This document shows positions 43,292-51,715 of a stretch of 64,000 bases of DNA, one piece after another. Source of the DNA: Chryseobacterium angstadtii (GTDB lineage Bacteria > Bacteroidota > Bacteroidia > Flavobacteriales > Weeksellaceae); the NCBI RefSeq assembly GCF_001045465.1, contig NZ_LFND01000002.1, positions 186,001-250,000 on the forward strand, read 5' to 3'. The notes under the pieces are model-generated. The model was not told the DNA's origin. It saw only the letters and a program-made list of their open reading frames with translations, and did not search any database. The number at the start of each line of letters is the position of its first letter. Position 1 is the first letter of the stretch. The position numbers were made by a program, and so were the translations under genes.

Positions 43292-43858
43292 TTAAATTTT
43301 TGATACAACAAGGATCTTGTCATAAATATAAACAACTCTCACCGAGTCTCCTGACTGAATTTTTTCTTTTTCTTCTGTCATAGCCTGAAGTTCGTGGCTG
43401 GTGCCGTTTAAAGAAATCGTAATTTTTCCTTTTCCGCTCATGTTTTCAGGAATGGTAAGATAGACTTCTCCGGCCCTTCCGATCAGATTTTCAAGTTTAA
43501 ACGTATTGTCTTCCGTAAGTTTCATAATCTGAAGAATAAGGATAAAGAACAGGAATATAAATCCTGCCCCGACAAGGACTGCAATAAAGATCAGTAAAGC
43601 TTTACTTCCTATAGCATTATAAAAAGCAACGCCACTCCATCCAAACCCTAAAAGAAAGTTGATTAAATTTCTGAAAGAAAATAACTGAAACGGACTGTCC
43701 GCATGACTGTCTCCGCTAAAATCTGCGTGCGCAACCTCTCCATGACCTCCTCCGATAAAAGTAAGAACCGTTTGAATTAAAAAGATAAAGCTGGCTGCTA
43801 TAGCCGTATACCAGAAGCCCTGATGCAGCGGCTCCAAATTTTGCAGAAATTCAAACAT
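43292..43858 (-). CDS. NfeD-like OB-fold membrane protein
   Basis: A 188-residue protein with hydrophobic helices at about 15-38, 65-85 and 90-115, then a C-terminal OB-fold domain (NLIGRAGEVYLTIPENMSGK ... GDSVRVVYIYDKILVVSKI). This resembles YuaF/NfeD proteins that accompany flotillins in Bacillus and other bacteria. It lies 30 bp upstream of the flotillin gene and shares its TATATTTG promoter. Confidence 0.85.
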   Translation of the reverse strand: MFEFLQNLEPLHQGFWYTAIAASFIFLIQTVLTFIGGGHGEVAHADFSGDSHADSPFQLFSFRNLINFLLGFGWSGVAFYNAIGSKALLIFIAVLVGAGFIFLFFILILQIMKLTEDNTFKLENLIGRAGEVYLTIPENMSGKGKITISLNGTSHELQAMTEEKEKIQSGDSVRVVYIYDKILVVSKI

Positions 43859-43873
43859 AAGATGCGTTTTTCA

Positions 43874-43881
43874 CAAATATA
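43874..43881 (-). promoter_or_regulatory. Putative promoter of the NfeD-flotillin operon
   Basis: TATATTTG on the minus strand, 15 bp before the start codon. Confidence 0.6.
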
Positions 43882-43989
43882 ATTAAAAAAAGCCACCAAA
43901 CCAAGCTAAAATCCTATAAAAAGCAGTGATAAAGCAGGAAATTATCTGCTTTTAAACTGAGTTCAGATTAAGAGAGATATTAAAAGTTA

Positions 43990-44228
43990 CGAGGTACGGG
44001 ATTCGGGTTTGAGCGTGGGAGGGTTTTAGGGTTTGAGAGTTTCGGGAAGTGATGAGTTATAAATTATGAGTTTTGCTACGCGGCATTCGAGGTTAGAAAG
44101 TTGATGTCAAAAAATCCAGAAATATTGAATGGACCGACCCATATCTGGTGGCTGGGGCTCCCGAAGTCACCAGAAGCAATTTCCTCTGTCTAAAATCTGA
44201 TGTCTGAAATCTGAAATCTTGGCTCTTG
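43990..44228 (+). repeat. Dispersed intergenic repeat, copy C
   Basis: Almost the same sequence as copy A at 18038-18240 in reverse orientation, including ATAAATTATGAGTTTTGCTA, GAGGTTAGAAAGTTGATGTC and the stem at 44145-44173. It continues into short direct repeats of TTGATTC (about 44220-44250). With copy B it brackets the orphan gene and the NfeD-flotillin operon. The rest of the gap to 44449 has no gene; it holds a 12-bp palindrome ATTAGATCTAAT at 44425-44436. Confidence 0.8.
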
Positions 44229-44449
44229 ATTCTTGATTCTTGATTCTTTAATTTCCATTCACCATTCATTTGCGTAGCAAAATTGACTATTGATCTTCCT
44301 TTGACCATTGATCTTTCTAAACCTCAGCCTTAGCCTAGAGATTTGAAATCTTTCTATCCCGAGCTCAGTTTAAATTCCCTTTAAGTATAAACATCTACCA
44401 CAATTTTATAACAGTGCCATCAGGATTAGATCTAATTTTATCCCGCGAA

Positions 44450-44854
44450 ATGAAAAGAGTATTCCACCTATTTTTCCTTCTTCTTTATGTAGTAATTTCT
44501 TCAGGATTTACCACAAGTAAACATATATGCAAAGGAAATTTAAGTGAAATCCATGTAGGACTGAAAAATCTCTCCGATATGGACTGCACGAAATGCAGTA
44601 CCAATAAAGAGAAAAACCACGGAAAATGCTGCAAATTAGAAGTAAAAAAGGTCTACAGAGCAGATAATCTTACGGCGTCCCACAAAAATCTGCCTGTTAA
44701 GTTTTTATCGGCTTCCATTCCTTACCATAATTTAGGAACCGTATTTGAAATTTCAGGGACTTATTCAGAACAGCCACCTACCCTTTTCGACTTCACCGAA
44801 GATCGCTCAAACTATCCTTCCCTATACATTCTCCATTGCGTTTACAGAATTTAG
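44450..44854 (+). CDS. HYC_CC_PP family protein
   Basis: A 134-residue exported protein. The ATG at 44450 starts a signal peptide (MKRVFHLFFLLLYVVISSGF). It then shows the three landmarks that give the Bacteroidota HYC_CC_PP family its name: HIC at the first position, KCC in the middle, and QPP before the C-terminus. CTKC and HGKCC suggest metal or redox chemistry. Such genes usually sit with cation-efflux genes, as here, with TolC/RND/MFP genes following in the same direction. The exact function is unknown. Confidence 0.75.
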   Translation: MKRVFHLFFLLLYVVISSGFTTSKHICKGNLSEIHVGLKNLSDMDCTKCSTNKEKNHGKCCKLEVKKVYRADNLTASHKNLPVKFLSASIPYHNLGTVFEISGTYSEQPPTLFDFTEDRSNYPSLYILHCVYRI

Positions 44855-44915
44855 AATAACATTGAATCTTGTCGTCCCAAATCCGGGATCCTAATGTTCA
44901 ATATTCATTCTAAAT
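44849..44915 (+). promoter_or_regulatory. Long inverted repeat between HYC and TolC genes
   Basis: ATTTAGAAT (44849-44857) faces ATTCTAAAT (44907-44915), and inner ATTGAA/TTCAAT also pair. It could form a transcript hairpin at the gene junction, acting as an attenuator or processing site. The 68-bp gap is the longest in the operon. Confidence 0.4.
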
Positions 44916-44922
44916 CAATCTT

Positions 44923-46308
44923 ATGAATTCAAAATATAATGCCCTCATCATACTGTTGGGCTGCCCCGCCATTTTCTTTGGGCAGCATACCAGCCTGGAA
45001 GATGTATTGACGAGAGCCGGGAAAAACTATCAGTCTATCCAGAAAAAAGAAGTCTATATCAAAGCTTCCCATGAACGGCTGAATCTTCAGAAAACCTATT
45101 ATTTGCCGGAAGTCACCCTGATGGCCCAGCAAAGTTTCGGAACCATCAACGCACAAAACGGCCCTATGTACAGCCAGGGTGGACTGGGAGTAGCTTCCAC
45201 TTCAATGCCTCTTGCAGATCAAAACTGGAATGCTGCATTCGGAAGTTTATATCTCGCCAATATCAACTGGAACGTCTACTCTTTCGGAAGGCTTAAAACC
45301 AAAGAACAAATTGAAACCTCCGATATTGAAGTACAGAAATCTGATCTCAATCAGGAGATTTTCCAGCATCAGATCAAAGCAGCCGGAGCATATTTTAATT
45401 TACTGGTAAGTCAGCGACTGGAAAATGTACAGTTTGAAAACCATAAACGCTCAGAAGTCATTTACACCATTGCAAAAGCAAGAGCCGAAAGCGGATTAAT
45501 TCCCGAAGTGGATGCTTCACTGGCGAAAGCAGAAATGTCTAATGCCCAGACTGCCATTATCAATGCCAATGATCATGTTCTGGAATACAATAAAAAACTC
45601 GCCGATCTTTTGGCTGAAAACTTCACCAGCTATCAACTGGATCATTATTTCAGTGAAAATACGCCCTTAATGATGGCCGAAACCTCTTCATTGGAGAAAC
45701 ACCCAAGTATCCTTTTTATTAACCAAAAAATTAATAAAAGTAAATTTCAGGAAGCTCATCTGGCCACCACAAGACTCCCTTCACTTTCTCTCTTCGGAGT
45801 TTTCCAGGGACGGGGATCCGGTTTTGGATGGAATTATGTTCAGGACAATTCGGCCTACACTTCGTCTTATTTAAAAGGAGCCGGTGTAGACCGGATGAAT
45901 TACATCTTCGGGTTTAATTTAAGCTGGAATCTTACAGACTTTTACAGAAACAGCTCAAAGGTTAATGAACAGAAACTGATGACTAAAGCTTTGGATTATG
46001 ACCATCAGCTGCTTCATCAGGAACTGACCAATCAGCAGAGTCTCGCAGAATCGAAATTCAAAAATGCACTGTCCAAAGTAACTGAAGCCAAAGTACAGAT
46101 GGAAGCCGCCACTGATGCTTTTCACCAGCAGAAAGCTTTGTACGAAAACGGATTGACTACTATTGTGGATTTTACGCAGGCATTGTATCTGCTGAACCGC
46201 GCAGAAATCAATTATGAAATTGCGAAAAACAATTCCTGGCAGGCCGTCGTACTGATTGCGGCTTCCACGGGAGACATTTCAACGATTACCAGAGCCATTA
46301 TCCATTAA
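44923..46308 (+). CDS. TolC-family outer-membrane efflux protein
   Basis: A 461-residue outer-membrane channel with signal peptide (ALIILLGCPAIFFGQ). It shows the two repeated long-helix plus strand halves typical of TolC/OprM proteins: LTRAGKNYQSIQKKEVYIKA ... DVASLAKAEM-like NEVDASLAKAEMSNAQT in the first, and the second ending in YENGLTTIVDFTQALYLLNR. It provides the exit duct for the RND pump encoded 15 bp downstream. Confidence 0.92.
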   Translation: MNSKYNALIILLGCPAIFFGQHTSLEDVLTRAGKNYQSIQKKEVYIKASHERLNLQKTYYLPEVTLMAQQSFGTINAQNGPMYSQGGLGVASTSMPLADQNWNAAFGSLYLANINWNVYSFGRLKTKEQIETSDIEVQKSDLNQEIFQHQIKAAGAYFNLLVSQRLENVQFENHKRSEVIYTIAKARAESGLIPEVDASLAKAEMSNAQTAIINANDHVLEYNKKLADLLAENFTSYQLDHYFSENTPLMMAETSSLEKHPSILFINQKINKSKFQEAHLATTRLPSLSLFGVFQGRGSGFGWNYVQDNSAYTSSYLKGAGVDRMNYIFGFNLSWNLTDFYRNSSKVNEQKLMTKALDYDHQLLHQELTNQQSLAESKFKNALSKVTEAKVQMEAATDAFHQQKALYENGLTTIVDFTQALYLLNRAEINYEIAKNNSWQAVVLIAASTGDISTITRAIIH

Positions 46309-46323
46309 CCTAAAAACAGACTC

Positions 46324-49300
46324 ATGAATCTTATAAAGTTTGCATTACGCAGACCGATATCTGTAATGGTATTGGTACTCGGCCTGCTGTTCTTCGGAAT
46401 CAAGGCAGCCAAAGATGTAAAAGTAGATATTCTTCCGGAGATGGATCTTCCGGTAGTTTATATAGCCCATTCCTTCAACGGATATACTCCGCAGCAGATG
46501 GAAGGGTATTTTACCAAAATGTATGTGAATATGCTTTTGTTCACGAACGGAATCAGAAGCATAGAATCCAAAAATACACAGGGACTCACCCTGATGAAAG
46601 TTAATTTTTATGAAGGAACCAATATGGGGGAAGCCATTGCACAGATCAATGCGCTTTCTACCCGTTCACAGGTATTTTTACCACCCGGCGCACCGCCTCC
46701 ATTTATTATTCGCTTCGACTCGTCTTCGCAGCCTGTAGGACAACTGGTATTCCGAAGCAGTACACAGACGAATAATCAGCTGCAGGATATTGCCAATTTC
46801 AATGCGCGTCCCTTCCTGATTGCTATTCCGGGACTTACTACTGCGCCACCGTTTGGAGGAAGCCCACGAACCATAGAAGTGAATGTAGATCCGTACAAAC
46901 TCCGCGCGCACAGCTTATCTCCGGAACAGGTGGTTGAAGCCATAAGCCGTAACAATATCACGTCTCCGTCCGGAAATGTATATATTGGTGATACGAACTA
47001 TTTAACTCCAACCAACAATACGGTAAAAAAGGTTGAGGAACTGGGAGATATTCCTCTTTTCAAAGGAACAGCAGATAACGTGTATATCCGTGATGTGGCA
47101 ACAGTAAAAGACGGGGCGGATATCGCTACAGGTTATGCTTTAATTGATGGAAAACGCTCCGTTTATATCAATATTGCAAAAGCCAGTAACGCTTCTACCC
47201 TTGATGTGGTCAATAAACTGAAGGAAGCGTTGCCAAAGATTCAGAGGAATATGCCTGAAGGCGTACAGATCTCCTATGAATTTGACCAGTCAGTATATAT
47301 TTCCAGTGCTCTGAAAAGTTTGATTGTTGAAGGAATTCTTGGAGCCTTACTTACAGGACTGATGGTGATGCTGTTTCTCAATGACAGACGTGCCGCTCTG
47401 ATCGTTATTCTCACCATTCCGATTTCTGTTATTTCCGGAGTTTTATTTTTAAAATTATTCGGGCAGTCCATCAATATCATGTCGTTATCCGGACTGGCAT
47501 TGGCCATCGGAATTCTGGTAGACGAAAGCACGGTAACCATCGAGAATATTCACCAGCATTTTGCCATGGGCAAAACCAGAGCTCAGGCCATTTGGGATGC
47601 CTGTAAAGAAATTGCCTTTCCAAAATTACTGATCATGCTCTGTATCCTGGCTGTATTTGCTCCTGCCCTGATGATGAGCGGAATCCCGGGATCTCTGTTT
47701 ATGCCTCTGGCCATGGCGATCGGGTTTTCTATGATTGCTTCTTTCATCCTGTCGCAGACTTTTGTTCCTGTGATGGCTAACTGGATGATGAAACATGATC
47801 CTAAGACCTGTGAAAATCACAAGCCGGATTGGTTCAGTGGTTTCCGTGACCGTTTTGTTGGCTTTTTATCTTCATTGATGAAACGAAGAAAAATCATGGT
47901 CAGCATCAGTCTTGCAGCTGCATTATGTGCAGGACTGGCACTTTATCAGATTACGGGAAAAGATGTCCTTCCGACAGTTAATTCACGACAGTTTCAGGTC
48001 AGAATAAAAGCTGCCGAAGGAACCAGAATTGAAGTTACGGAAGTCAAAGTGAAAAAGTTTTTAGAGCATCTTAAAAATAAGGTAGGAAAAGACAATATTG
48101 CCATTTCTTCGGTATTTATCGGGCAACACCCTTCTACATTCGCTGTAAGTCCGATTTATTTATACAATGCCGGACCTCATGAAGCGTTAATGCAGGTCGC
48201 CATGAAAGAATTCAAAGGAAATTCAGATGAGCTGAAAGATGAGCTCCGTGCCTACTACAAAGAAAAAATGCCTGATCTGCAGATTTCTTTTGAACCAATA
48301 GAACTCACGGAAAAGATTCTAAGCCAGGGTGCCAACAATCCAATCGAGATCAGAGTTTCGGGAATGATGAAAAAAATGAACAGGATGTATGCGGAAAAGC
48401 TTTTAACCAAACTGAAAGAGATTGAATATCTGCGCGACCAGCAAATTCCACAGTCTATGAGCTATCCTGCCCTACAGATCAATATAGACAGGGTACGTGC
48501 AGCACAGCTTGGACTGGATGCTCAGGATATTGCCAAATCACTGGTTGCTGCAACCGCTTCCACCCGCTATACCAACAAAAACTTCTGGGTTGGCGGTATG
48601 ATGGGAATTGCCTATGATGTACAAGTACAGACGCCTCAAAATATTCTTAACAGCAAAGAGGAACTGGCTAATCTACCTCTGTCTAAAAATGCGGACCGTC
48701 CTGTTTTAGGTGATGTTGCTTCTATAACCTCAGCCAAAGAACTTGGAGAAAGCTACAATCTCGGGACTATGGGTTACACCACGGTAACTGCAAATACCCA
48801 TAAAAAGGATCTGGAACAGGCTTCCAAAGATGTAAAAAAAGCCATCGAATCTTTGGGTGAACTACCTAAAGGAGTGAATATTGAACTCGCCGGAATGACT
48901 CCTGTGCTGGATGAAACACTGAGCAGTCTGGCTTCGGGACTTCTCGTTGCTATTGTGGTGATATTTCTGATGCTTGCTGCTACTTTCCAGTCTTTCCGGG
49001 TATCGCTGGTTATTTTAACGACTGTTCCGTTCGTTGTTGTAGGATCACTTGCTTTGCTTAAACTTACCGGTTCTACGCTGAATCTACAGTCTTATATGGG
49101 ACTGATCATGTCAATCGGAGTATCTATTGCCAATGCGGTCCTGCTGATCAGTAATGCCGAAACCATCAGAAAATCAACGGACAATGCTCCGGAGGCAGGA
49201 ATTGAAGCGGCCAAACTCCGTATTCGTCCTATCATCATGACGACTCTGGCTATGGCTGCAGGAATGCTTCCTATGGCTATAGGATTCGGAGAAGGAAGTG

Positions 49301-49476
49301 ACCAGGTTGCCCCTTTGGGTAGAGCCGTGATTGGAGGACTGATCTTCTCTACGTTCTCTGTACTCGTTATTCTTCCGTTAGTATTCGGATGGATGCAGAA
49401 AAATGCAGGAATCGTTTCACCATCGCTGGATCCTGAAGATAAGGAAAGCATTCATTATTTAAATCCCAACCCATAA
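46324..49476 (+). CDS. RND family efflux pump, inner-membrane permease
   Basis: A 1050-residue resistance-nodulation-division transporter with the usual 12 helices and two large periplasmic loops. It starts MNLIKFALRRPISVMVLVLG. The helix-4 proton-relay segment reads AIGILVDESTVTIENIHQHF, with Asp-Glu where AcrB has Asp-Asp. It lacks the DFG-x-IVDGAV form of classical heavy-metal (CusA/CzcA) pumps, so cargo is unclear; the Cys- and Met/His-rich neighbours hint at metals. It lies between the TolC and adaptor genes with 12-15 bp gaps. Confidence 0.94.
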   Translation: MNLIKFALRRPISVMVLVLGLLFFGIKAAKDVKVDILPEMDLPVVYIAHSFNGYTPQQMEGYFTKMYVNMLLFTNGIRSIESKNTQGLTLMKVNFYEGTNMGEAIAQINALSTRSQVFLPPGAPPPFIIRFDSSSQPVGQLVFRSSTQTNNQLQDIANFNARPFLIAIPGLTTAPPFGGSPRTIEVNVDPYKLRAHSLSPEQVVEAISRNNITSPSGNVYIGDTNYLTPTNNTVKKVEELGDIPLFKGTADNVYIRDVATVKDGADIATGYALIDGKRSVYINIAKASNASTLDVVNKLKEALPKIQRNMPEGVQISYEFDQSVYISSALKSLIVEGILGALLTGLMVMLFLNDRRAALIVILTIPISVISGVLFLKLFGQSINIMSLSGLALAIGILVDESTVTIENIHQHFAMGKTRAQAIWDACKEIAFPKLLIMLCILAVFAPALMMSGIPGSLFMPLAMAIGFSMIASFILSQTFVPVMANWMMKHDPKTCENHKPDWFSGFRDRFVGFLSSLMKRRKIMVSISLAAALCAGLALYQITGKDVLPTVNSRQFQVRIKAAEGTRIEVTEVKVKKFLEHLKNKVGKDNIAISSVFIGQHPSTFAVSPIYLYNAGPHEALMQVAMKEFKGNSDELKDELRAYYKEKMPDLQISFEPIELTEKILSQGANNPIEIRVSGMMKKMNRMYAEKLLTKLKEIEYLRDQQIPQSMSYPALQINIDRVRAAQLGLDAQDIAKSLVAATASTRYTNKNFWVGGMMGIAYDVQVQTPQNILNSKEELANLPLSKNADRPVLGDVASITSAKELGESYNLGTMGYTTVTANTHKKDLEQASKDVKKAIESLGELPKGVNIELAGMTPVLDETLSSLASGLLVAIVVIFLMLAATFQSFRVSLVILTTVPFVVVGSLALLKLTGSTLNLQSYMGLIMSIGVSIANAVLLISNAETIRKSTDNAPEAGIEAAKLRIRPIIMTTLAMAAGMLPMAIGFGEGSDQVAPLGRAVIGGLIFSTFSVLVILPLVFGWMQKNAGIVSPSLDPEDKESIHYLNPNP

Positions 49477-49488
49477 ATTTTTACATCA

Positions 49489-50577
49489 ATGAAAAACATT
49501 ATAATATATACAGCCATTACTATAGGTCTCATGAGTATTCAGGTTTCCTGTAAAGAAGAAAAAACCTCTGCTCCACCTGCAGAAATGAAACCTATGATGA
49601 TGCACAGCATGGAAACTGTGGAGATCAAAAAGAGCAATCCCAAAGTGGAATTAAAACTTCCCGGTGAACTGATTCCGGATCAGGAAACTGCTTTATTCGC
49701 GAAAATACCGGGTTATGTAAAAAAGATCAACGCAGATATTGGTTCTTATGTGAGTGCAGGACAGGTTTTAATGGTTCTGGAAGCTCCTGAAATTCAGTCA
49801 CAGGCTGCTAATGCCAAAGCCAGATGGCAGGCACAGGAGGCGATTTACGTTGCCACCAAATCTAATTATGACAGAATGTACAGAGCCAATGAAACCAAAG
49901 GAGCTATTGCGAAAGATGCATTAGATCAGATTACGGCAAGAAAACTCTCGGATCAGGCTCAGGTAAATGCGGCGAAATCAGCGTACCGGGAAGTACAGGA
50001 CATTAACCAATATTTGGTTATCCGTGCTCCTTTCAGTGGAATTATTACGGAAAGAAATGTAGATCTGGGAGCTTATGTAGGTCCGAATGGCGGCGCTCCG
50101 CTGATGGTGATTCAAAATACCTCAAAGCTGCGTTTGAGCCTTTCGGTTCCTGAAGCTAATGTTCAGTATCTGCAGACCGGAGATACTATTTCATTCCGAA
50201 TCAGCGCCATTCCGGAGAAAAACTTCAAAGCGACTATTTCCAGAAAATCAGGATCGTTGGATGTAAAGTTGCGTTCAGAGAAAATTGAGGCAGATTTTAT
50301 TAATCATTCAAGAGAATTAAAACCTTTTATGATTGCAGAATCCGTTATTCCTCTACAAAACCGGGAAGCTACGTTCTTTATCCCGAGATCTGCCCTGGTA
50401 GAAAGTAATATGGGGATTTATATCATCAGAAATGAAGGAGGCAAGACCAAGTTTGTTCCTGTAAAAAAAGGAAGGATACTGAACGATATGATCGAAGTTT
50501 TCGGAGAACTGTCTGAAGGTGATAAGATCATTAAAAAAGGAAATGAAGAAATTTTAGAAGGAGTAAACATCAAATAA
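49489..50577 (+). CDS. RND periplasmic adaptor (membrane fusion) lipoprotein
   Basis: A 362-residue adaptor. The signal peptide ends at Cys21 (SIQVSCKEEK). The first mature residues are rich in Met and His (MKPMMMHSMETVEI), as in some metal-efflux adaptors. Lipoyl-like halves (IPGYVKKINADIGSYVSAGQ and VIRAPFSGIITERNVDLGAY) flank a helical hairpin. A beta-barrel and a membrane-proximal domain end with LSEGDKIIKKGNEEILEG. It links the pump to the TolC channel. Confidence 0.92.
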   Translation: MKNIIIYTAITIGLMSIQVSCKEEKTSAPPAEMKPMMMHSMETVEIKKSNPKVELKLPGELIPDQETALFAKIPGYVKKINADIGSYVSAGQVLMVLEAPEIQSQAANAKARWQAQEAIYVATKSNYDRMYRANETKGAIAKDALDQITARKLSDQAQVNAAKSAYREVQDINQYLVIRAPFSGIITERNVDLGAYVGPNGGAPLMVIQNTSKLRLSLSVPEANVQYLQTGDTISFRISAIPEKNFKATISRKSGSLDVKLRSEKIEADFINHSRELKPFMIAESVIPLQNREATFFIPRSALVESNMGIYIIRNEGGKTKFVPVKKGRILNDMIEVFGELSEGDKIIKKGNEEILEGVNIK

Positions 50578-50585
50578 TATCAATA

Positions 50586-51014
50586 ATGAAAACAATATTC
50601 AGAAACACAGCCCTTATTATTTTTGGAGCGACTATTCTATATGCCTGCGGCAATGAAAAAAGTAAAAGTACTCCACAACCTGAACCTGTGCAAAAAGTAC
50701 AGCCTGTAGCCTCTTCAGGGAAGTATAAAAAAGGAGATCAGGTCCCGAATGAAACCGTCTGCATGGTTAATAATGCCTACATGGGCAAAAAGCAGATAGA
50801 AGTTCCGCATGACGGAAAGATCTATTATGGCTGCTGCGAAATGTGTGTGGAAAAGATCCCCAACGACAAAAGTGTACGGGAAGCCATAGATCCTTTTAAT
50901 GGAAAAAAAGTGGATAAAGCTACAGCTTATATCGTAATGATCAGTGATGAGGGAGAAGTGGCTTATTTTGAAAACGAAGAGAACTACAAACAGTTTTTAG
51001 CACAAAACTCATAA
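50586..51014 (+). CDS. Cys-rich lipoprotein of the efflux operon
   Basis: A 142-residue lipoprotein (Cys21 in TILYACGNEK). The mature part has ETVCMVNNAYMGKKQIEV and YYGCCEMCVEKIPND, a C...CCxxC array like that of YHS/TRASH-type metal-binding modules, then AIDPFNGKKVDKATAYIVMI. It lies 8 bp after the adaptor gene and ends the operon before a hairpin. I infer periplasmic metal binding or sensing (copper or zinc-like). The specific family name is uncertain. Confidence 0.72.
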   Translation: MKTIFRNTALIIFGATILYACGNEKSKSTPQPEPVQKVQPVASSGKYKKGDQVPNETVCMVNNAYMGKKQIEVPHDGKIYYGCCEMCVEKIPNDKSVREAIDPFNGKKVDKATAYIVMISDEGEVAYFENEENYKQFLAQNS

Positions 51015-51039
51015 TCTATATTTTTCTAATCTTGTTTTT

Positions 51040-51078
51040 GAGGCCTGGTGAATTTTTTCATCGGGTCTCTTTTATTTA
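51040..51078 (+). terminator. Terminator of the efflux operon
   Basis: GAGGCCTGGTGAA pairs with TTCATCGGGTCTC (with G-U pairs) across a four- to five-base T loop, followed by TTTTATTT. Between here and 51370 I see no gene or other feature. Confidence 0.7.
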
Positions 51079-51369
51079 GGGTGATAAAAAGTTTTTTGGT
51101 TAAACGCAATGGCGCAAGGAGTGATGAATAGGGCTCTTTTAAGGCGCGAGGATTTTATCTGTGATAAAATGGTATAGTGTGATTATAACTGAAAAAAGAG
51201 GATTGGGTGATTTGTTTTTTTATACAAAGTTTTAATTTAATCATGCATAGCTTAGAGTACAAAAAGAGGGAATCAATTTCATTGATTCGATGAAGTGGAT
51301 GGATTCATAATGCTGTAAAAATCTGTAGAATTGGTGGGATCTTTTATACAAAATCTGAAATCAGAACAA

Positions 51370-51400
51370 AAAAAGACAGGCTTAAAAAACCTGTCTTAAA
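51370..51400 (-). terminator. Terminator of the Mrp-NifU unit
   Basis: AAGACAGG/CCTGTCTT with a nine-base loop and A/T flanks. On the minus strand it follows the NifU-like stop codon. Confidence 0.75.
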
Positions 51401-51419
51401 AAATATTTCGTGTAATTTT

Positions 51420-51668
51420 TTACTCTACATTGATTACTTTTTCAATTTCCGGAGCATGTTGCTTAATGGTATTCTCCACCCCTAGTTTCAGGGTAGAAAA
51501 ATTCAGCGAACATCCGGAACAGTTCCCCAAAAGTTTTACAAAAACCTGGTTGTCCTTCACGTCAATAAGCTCAATATCACCTCCGTCCTTATTCAGGAAC
51601 GGTCTGATGCTTTCCAGAGCTTCCATTACTCTCGTTACAGTATCTTCGTGTGTTATATTTGTTTCCAT
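51420..51668 (-). CDS. NifU-like C-terminal domain Fe-S scaffold protein
   Basis: An 82-residue protein starting METNITHEDTVTRVMEALES. The NifU C-terminal domain motif VKLLGNCSGCSLNFSTLKLG carries the CxxC that holds a transferable Fe-S cluster. A longer frame to 51740 would overlap the Mrp gene, so the ATG at 51668 is chosen. It follows the Mrp gene by 47 bp; together they form an Fe-S cluster assembly or delivery pair. Confidence 0.88.
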   Translation of the reverse strand: METNITHEDTVTRVMEALESIRPFLNKDGGDIELIDVKDNQVFVKLLGNCSGCSLNFSTLKLGVENTIKQHAPEIEKVINVE

Positions 51669-51715
51669 ATTTCTTTTATTCAATTCGGCTTTTTTCAAAC
51701 TTGAGTTGAAAATAA

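Noticed and set aside
40735..44228. Possible composite transposon bounded by direct repeats
   Set aside because: No transposase or terminal inverted repeats; the repeats are better described as dispersed intergenic elements.
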